Origin: Apium graveolens
Lineage: Eukaryota; Streptophyta; Magnoliopsida; Apiales; Apiaceae
Assembly (NCBI RefSeq): GCF_009905375.1
Contig: NC_133647.1
Coordinates: forward strand, 130,240,673 to 130,304,672
Direction: 5' to 3'
DNA: 64,000 nt
Shown: piece after piece, positions 61,627-64,000 of the stretch
Layout: each line of letters opens with the position of its first letter
Numbering within the stretch: position 1 is the first letter of the stretch
The notes under the pieces: model-generated
Database searches by the model: none
Told to the model about the DNA's origin: nothing
What the model saw: only the letters and a program-made list of their open reading frames with translations
Made by a program: the position numbers and the translations under genes

Positions 61627-62972
61627 TCTTGTTCTGTGTTATCAGACTTTATGCTCAGTATTTACATAATTAATCTCATTGTGTATTCTGTGCTTAATTG
61701 ATAAATGTCTTTAAGTACTGACTGTTGTCTGATATATGTTTCTAAACTCTGATATGTGATATGTCTGTTCAAGTACCTATTCAATCCTATGAGAATAACT
61801 GTGCTAGATACTGACCTAGTAGTCTTCAATAAACAAATGATTCCATGTAAGAAGTAATTATTTCAGTGGAAATCTTATGACACTAGCAAATTCTGATATT
61901 TGAGCTTAGTAAAGTTTACTTTGTATATCTTATTACTAAGTCACAAATTAGAATAATGCTACTCATCTGTTAAGTTCTGATACTAGTAAAACTGCTGAAT
62001 GTACTAAGTGCTGATAAACCTCACTTATCAAAAGAAAAAGCAAAAAGATCAAAGAATAAAATCAGGTACTCCTTTGAGATCTAGAGTAAAAATATGGAAG
62101 GGACGACCCAAGTGCATTGCTGGTATTAAGTAAATATGCATTAGAAAAGCAAAATATTTTCTTGGTGACTTTTCACACTCTATGATTACTGGAGAAATAC
62201 TCTGATAATAGCATAAATTCTGAAAAACAGTCGTGACTCACTTACACTGAGAAGCCACTGTAAAATAGAATTTCAAAAGATGCATAAAATTAGCACAAAA
62301 TAGTTGAGGTGGACTCATGCATGAACTCATTCATCAGTAGGTTTCAGGACAATGACAACTCTTTAGCAAAATTTTAGTTATGCCTTATTTCTAAGATGTA
62401 CTGAAGTGACTCAGACTTTACTCTTTGTCTGTTATTTAGCTTACTGCACACACTAATTACTCCATATGAATGATGAAAATTACTGTGGTGGTCTATGTTA
62501 TTTTAGATAAATAGTCACTGTGTCACTTTGCACAAATTCGGAGGACAAGTTCTAGTTACACGTTCTAATGATTAAGTTCTGAAGTCTATAACTCAGAACT
62601 TGTATGAGGATTTACTAAGATGGGCATTCCTTTTTCGAGTTAAGAAATTATGTTCTGATGACTGTTAAGTTCTGGTATAGGTCTAAGTTCTGATTTCTCA
62701 GTCTAATCCTTTACTTGGCTTATCTGTGAATAAAATTTGGTAACAGTCTCAGTTCGAACTAGAATATGTTGAAGTGGAAGATTAATAGTCACTATGGTTA
62801 GGGTTAATGGTATTTGTACCTGCACAGTCTAATGTTACTTGTTTCTTGTGCGCTTTACCATGTTTCCTCTTTCCAATGAATGTTATTCTTTTTCAAAGTC
62901 TAGGGAGACGAGGTAGAATTAAATTTACCTGTCAGTATTCAATTTCTTTGCGTCTCCTGGCATTCTCTTGCC
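61627..62972 (+). other. Spacer of element E between RNase H and aORF
   Basis: No gene. AT-rich, dotted with the E word and variants (GTTCTGATA, AGTGCTGATAA, GTTCTGATTTC, TTCTGAAG) near 61975, 62008, 62575, 62650 and 62685. Equivalent in place to the word clusters of AB and C. Confidence 0.6.
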
Positions 62973-62979
62973 TATATAA
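62973..62979 (+). promoter_or_regulatory. TATA box upstream of aORF E
   Basis: TATATAA in CCTATATAAGCAGCC, a typical plant core promoter, 83 bases before ATG 63056. The leader is pyrimidine-rich (TTCTTCTCACACACTTATCT and following). Confidence 0.55.
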
Positions 62980-63055
62980 GCAGCCACTTCACATCAGTCT
63001 TTTCATCAAATTCTTCTCACACACTTATCTTCATACTTCTTCTTTCAAAAATACA

Positions 63056-63328
63056 ATGGTCAGATACAACATGTTTCTGAACTACCAAAACTTCAATTTG
63101 GAGCTAAGCTGTGCCGATTGGCAGCATGAATGGCATGTCACAGCCATTCCTGAGGAGATATGCGACTCTGTTCCACAGGAGGTACTGACACACCTCATGT
63201 TCTTCTATATGGACTAACATCGCCATCTGGAGCGATTGGAGGAGGAAAGGCTGGAAGCTCTCCGCCAGCAAGAGCGAATCATCAGACTCGCCATTCTGTT
63301 TGTCGAGAGTAGGAAGAAGAAGAAATGA
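63056..63328 (+). pseudogene. Small aORF of element E, one in-frame stop
   Basis: Starts MVRYNMFLNYQNFNLELSCA directly after the leader (AAAATACAATGG). A TAA at 63215 follows FYMD; without it the frame continues to TGA 63326 (90 codons) with a strongly helical, charged C-terminus (LERLEEERLEALRQQERI, ending RKKKK). The open frame extends upstream to 62807 but that part covers the TATA box and leader, so the start at 63056 is preferred. No family recognised and no resemblance to the A or C aORF domain seen. Confidence 0.5.
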
Positions 63329-63861
63329 TTTAATCTTGTCTTCTTCCTTTTTTTCTTCATCATCAGCTTTGTCAGGCTTCTTAGCCAGGACTAAGGCTGT
63401 TGATGTTCGGTTTAGAAGCTTAGGGAAAATCTTGTATAAGTATTGATGTAATTTCCATTTCATAAATGTATTGTCTTGATATATTAATGAAAGTTGTTTT
63501 TACTTCAAGATTTTGTCTCTGAGTTATTTTATCTTGTGTTGATAAATCCTGATTGATATTCTGATGACCATATAAATTTTGTTTTATATTAAGTTCTGAT
63601 TCGTTTTCAGCACTTACTTATCTAATTTATCTTGGTCATTTTCATGTGATGTATTTTCAGAATATTAATGATGCAGTGAAAAATAATTCAATCAGTGATA
63701 ACGGTTTAAATTTTGAATTAAAACTGTTTCTCTTGATAAATGGAACGGTTTTTCCTTGAAACTAGGCAAATGGGTAAGTAATGATTCCTGTTTTCTCGAG
63801 CCCAGTAACTGTCCGTTATTACTGCATGTCTGACAGGTGTCCAACGGTAACTTTTTTGTTC
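63329..63861 (+). other. 3' region after aORF E, no gene seen
   Basis: T-rich, includes AATGTATTGTCTTGATATAT-like 3' UTR sequence and further GTTCTGATT words (63594, 63555). No long ORF on this strand; the opposite-strand frame through 63104-63463 is a shadow of the aORF. Confidence 0.4.
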
Positions 63862-64000
63862 AGAGTATAAGTACAACAGAGAGAAGATTTCTTTAATCTT
63901 TTATTTTCTTCATATTTTATCTCTCTCCTTACTTTTACTCTCTTTCTCTTTGTTTCTCACGTTGGTTTTTCATACAGACATTATATCAAACACCTAACAG
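63862..64000 (+). promoter_or_regulatory. Promoter and leader of a probable second post-pol gene in element E
   Basis: AGAGTATAAGTACAAC (TATA-like at 63866) is followed by about 100 bases of nearly pure T/C leader with CTCTCTCC and CTCTTTCTCTTTG runs to the window end. It copies the layout before the other aORFs, so an ATG is expected just beyond 64000. Confidence 0.4.

Larger units (their letters stand above)
55260..64000 (+). mobile_element. Ty1/copia element E (5' complete, 3' end outside window)
   Basis: LTR, PBS, gag with three zinc knuckles, pol in one frame, spacer, small aORF and a further promoter-like region at the edge. Inserted into the gag of D2 at AAAGGAAAG. No copy of its LTR start (TGTTAGATATATTTG) occurs later in the window, so the 3' LTR lies beyond 64000 and the element exceeds 8.7 kb. 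It is the youngest insertion of the nest by position and the least damaged. Confidence 0.85.

Noticed and set aside
62807..63055. Upstream extension of the aORF E frame
   Set aside because: It would run through the TATA box and leader. The start at 63056 has a better context.

Overview
This window is retrotransposon-rich, AT-rich nuclear DNA of a plant, almost certainly a eudicot. The evidence is Ty1/copia pol genes of the long SIRE/Maximus-like kind (primer sites matching initiator tRNA-Met, an extra ORF after RNase H), a CACTA transposase remnant, a plant-size satellite monomer of about 175 bp, and a long gypsy-type solo LTR. An asterid such as Apiaceae is only a guess. I see no intact host gene, rRNA or tRNA. 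Nearly every coding stretch belongs to a decaying mobile element.

Layout. (1) 1-25159: a copia element on the + strand, called C here. Its 5' end lies outside the window. It is split by a second copia element on the - strand, AB (1456-15547). C resumes at 15548 with the rest of integrase, RT and RNase H, then a spacer with its own TATA box, a giant additional ORF (aORF, about 4.8 kb, broken) and a 3' LTR ending at 25159. AB is a chimera: LTR-gag-pol-start of aORF (copy B) joined in frame to gag-pol-aORF (copy A). Its 3' LTR is missing. (2) 25160-29835: a satellite array with a four-monomer higher-order repeat of about 700 bp. C inserted into it, and so did a 1.98-kb poly(A)-tailed noncoding retrocopy (25731-27706). 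(3) 30234-34057: a 3.8-kb solo LTR with perfect 5-bp target duplications, sitting at the centre of a foldback sequence. (4) 34271-39060: a small unknown ORF (G1) interrupted by the LTR of a second C-family element (D1), followed by D1 gag. (5) 39061-52491: three tandem copies (R1, R2, R3; the third truncated) of a unit of 5.5-6.1 kb. The unit carries a degenerate G copy, and in R1 and R2 a decayed CACTA TNP2-type transposase. (6) 52492-55259: a second copy of the G-D block (G2/D2), cut by (7) element E (55260 to beyond 64000). E is the least damaged copia: 5' LTR, PBS, gag with three zinc knuckles, a pol in one frame with only a few stops, a small aORF with its own TATA box, and the start of what looks like another transcription unit at the window edge.

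Two signals stand out. First, every aORF seen (A, B, C, E) is preceded by a TATA box and a pyrimidine-rich leader, as if it were an independently transcribed gene. Second, each family carries its own ~10-bp signature word, repeated many times in the LTR and in the spacer before the aORF, and in AB and E also in disordered coding parts: CGACGGAT in AB, TCGAYAAGTC in C/D, GTTCTGATA in E. All coordinates of decayed regions are approximate at the level of a few bases to tens of bases.
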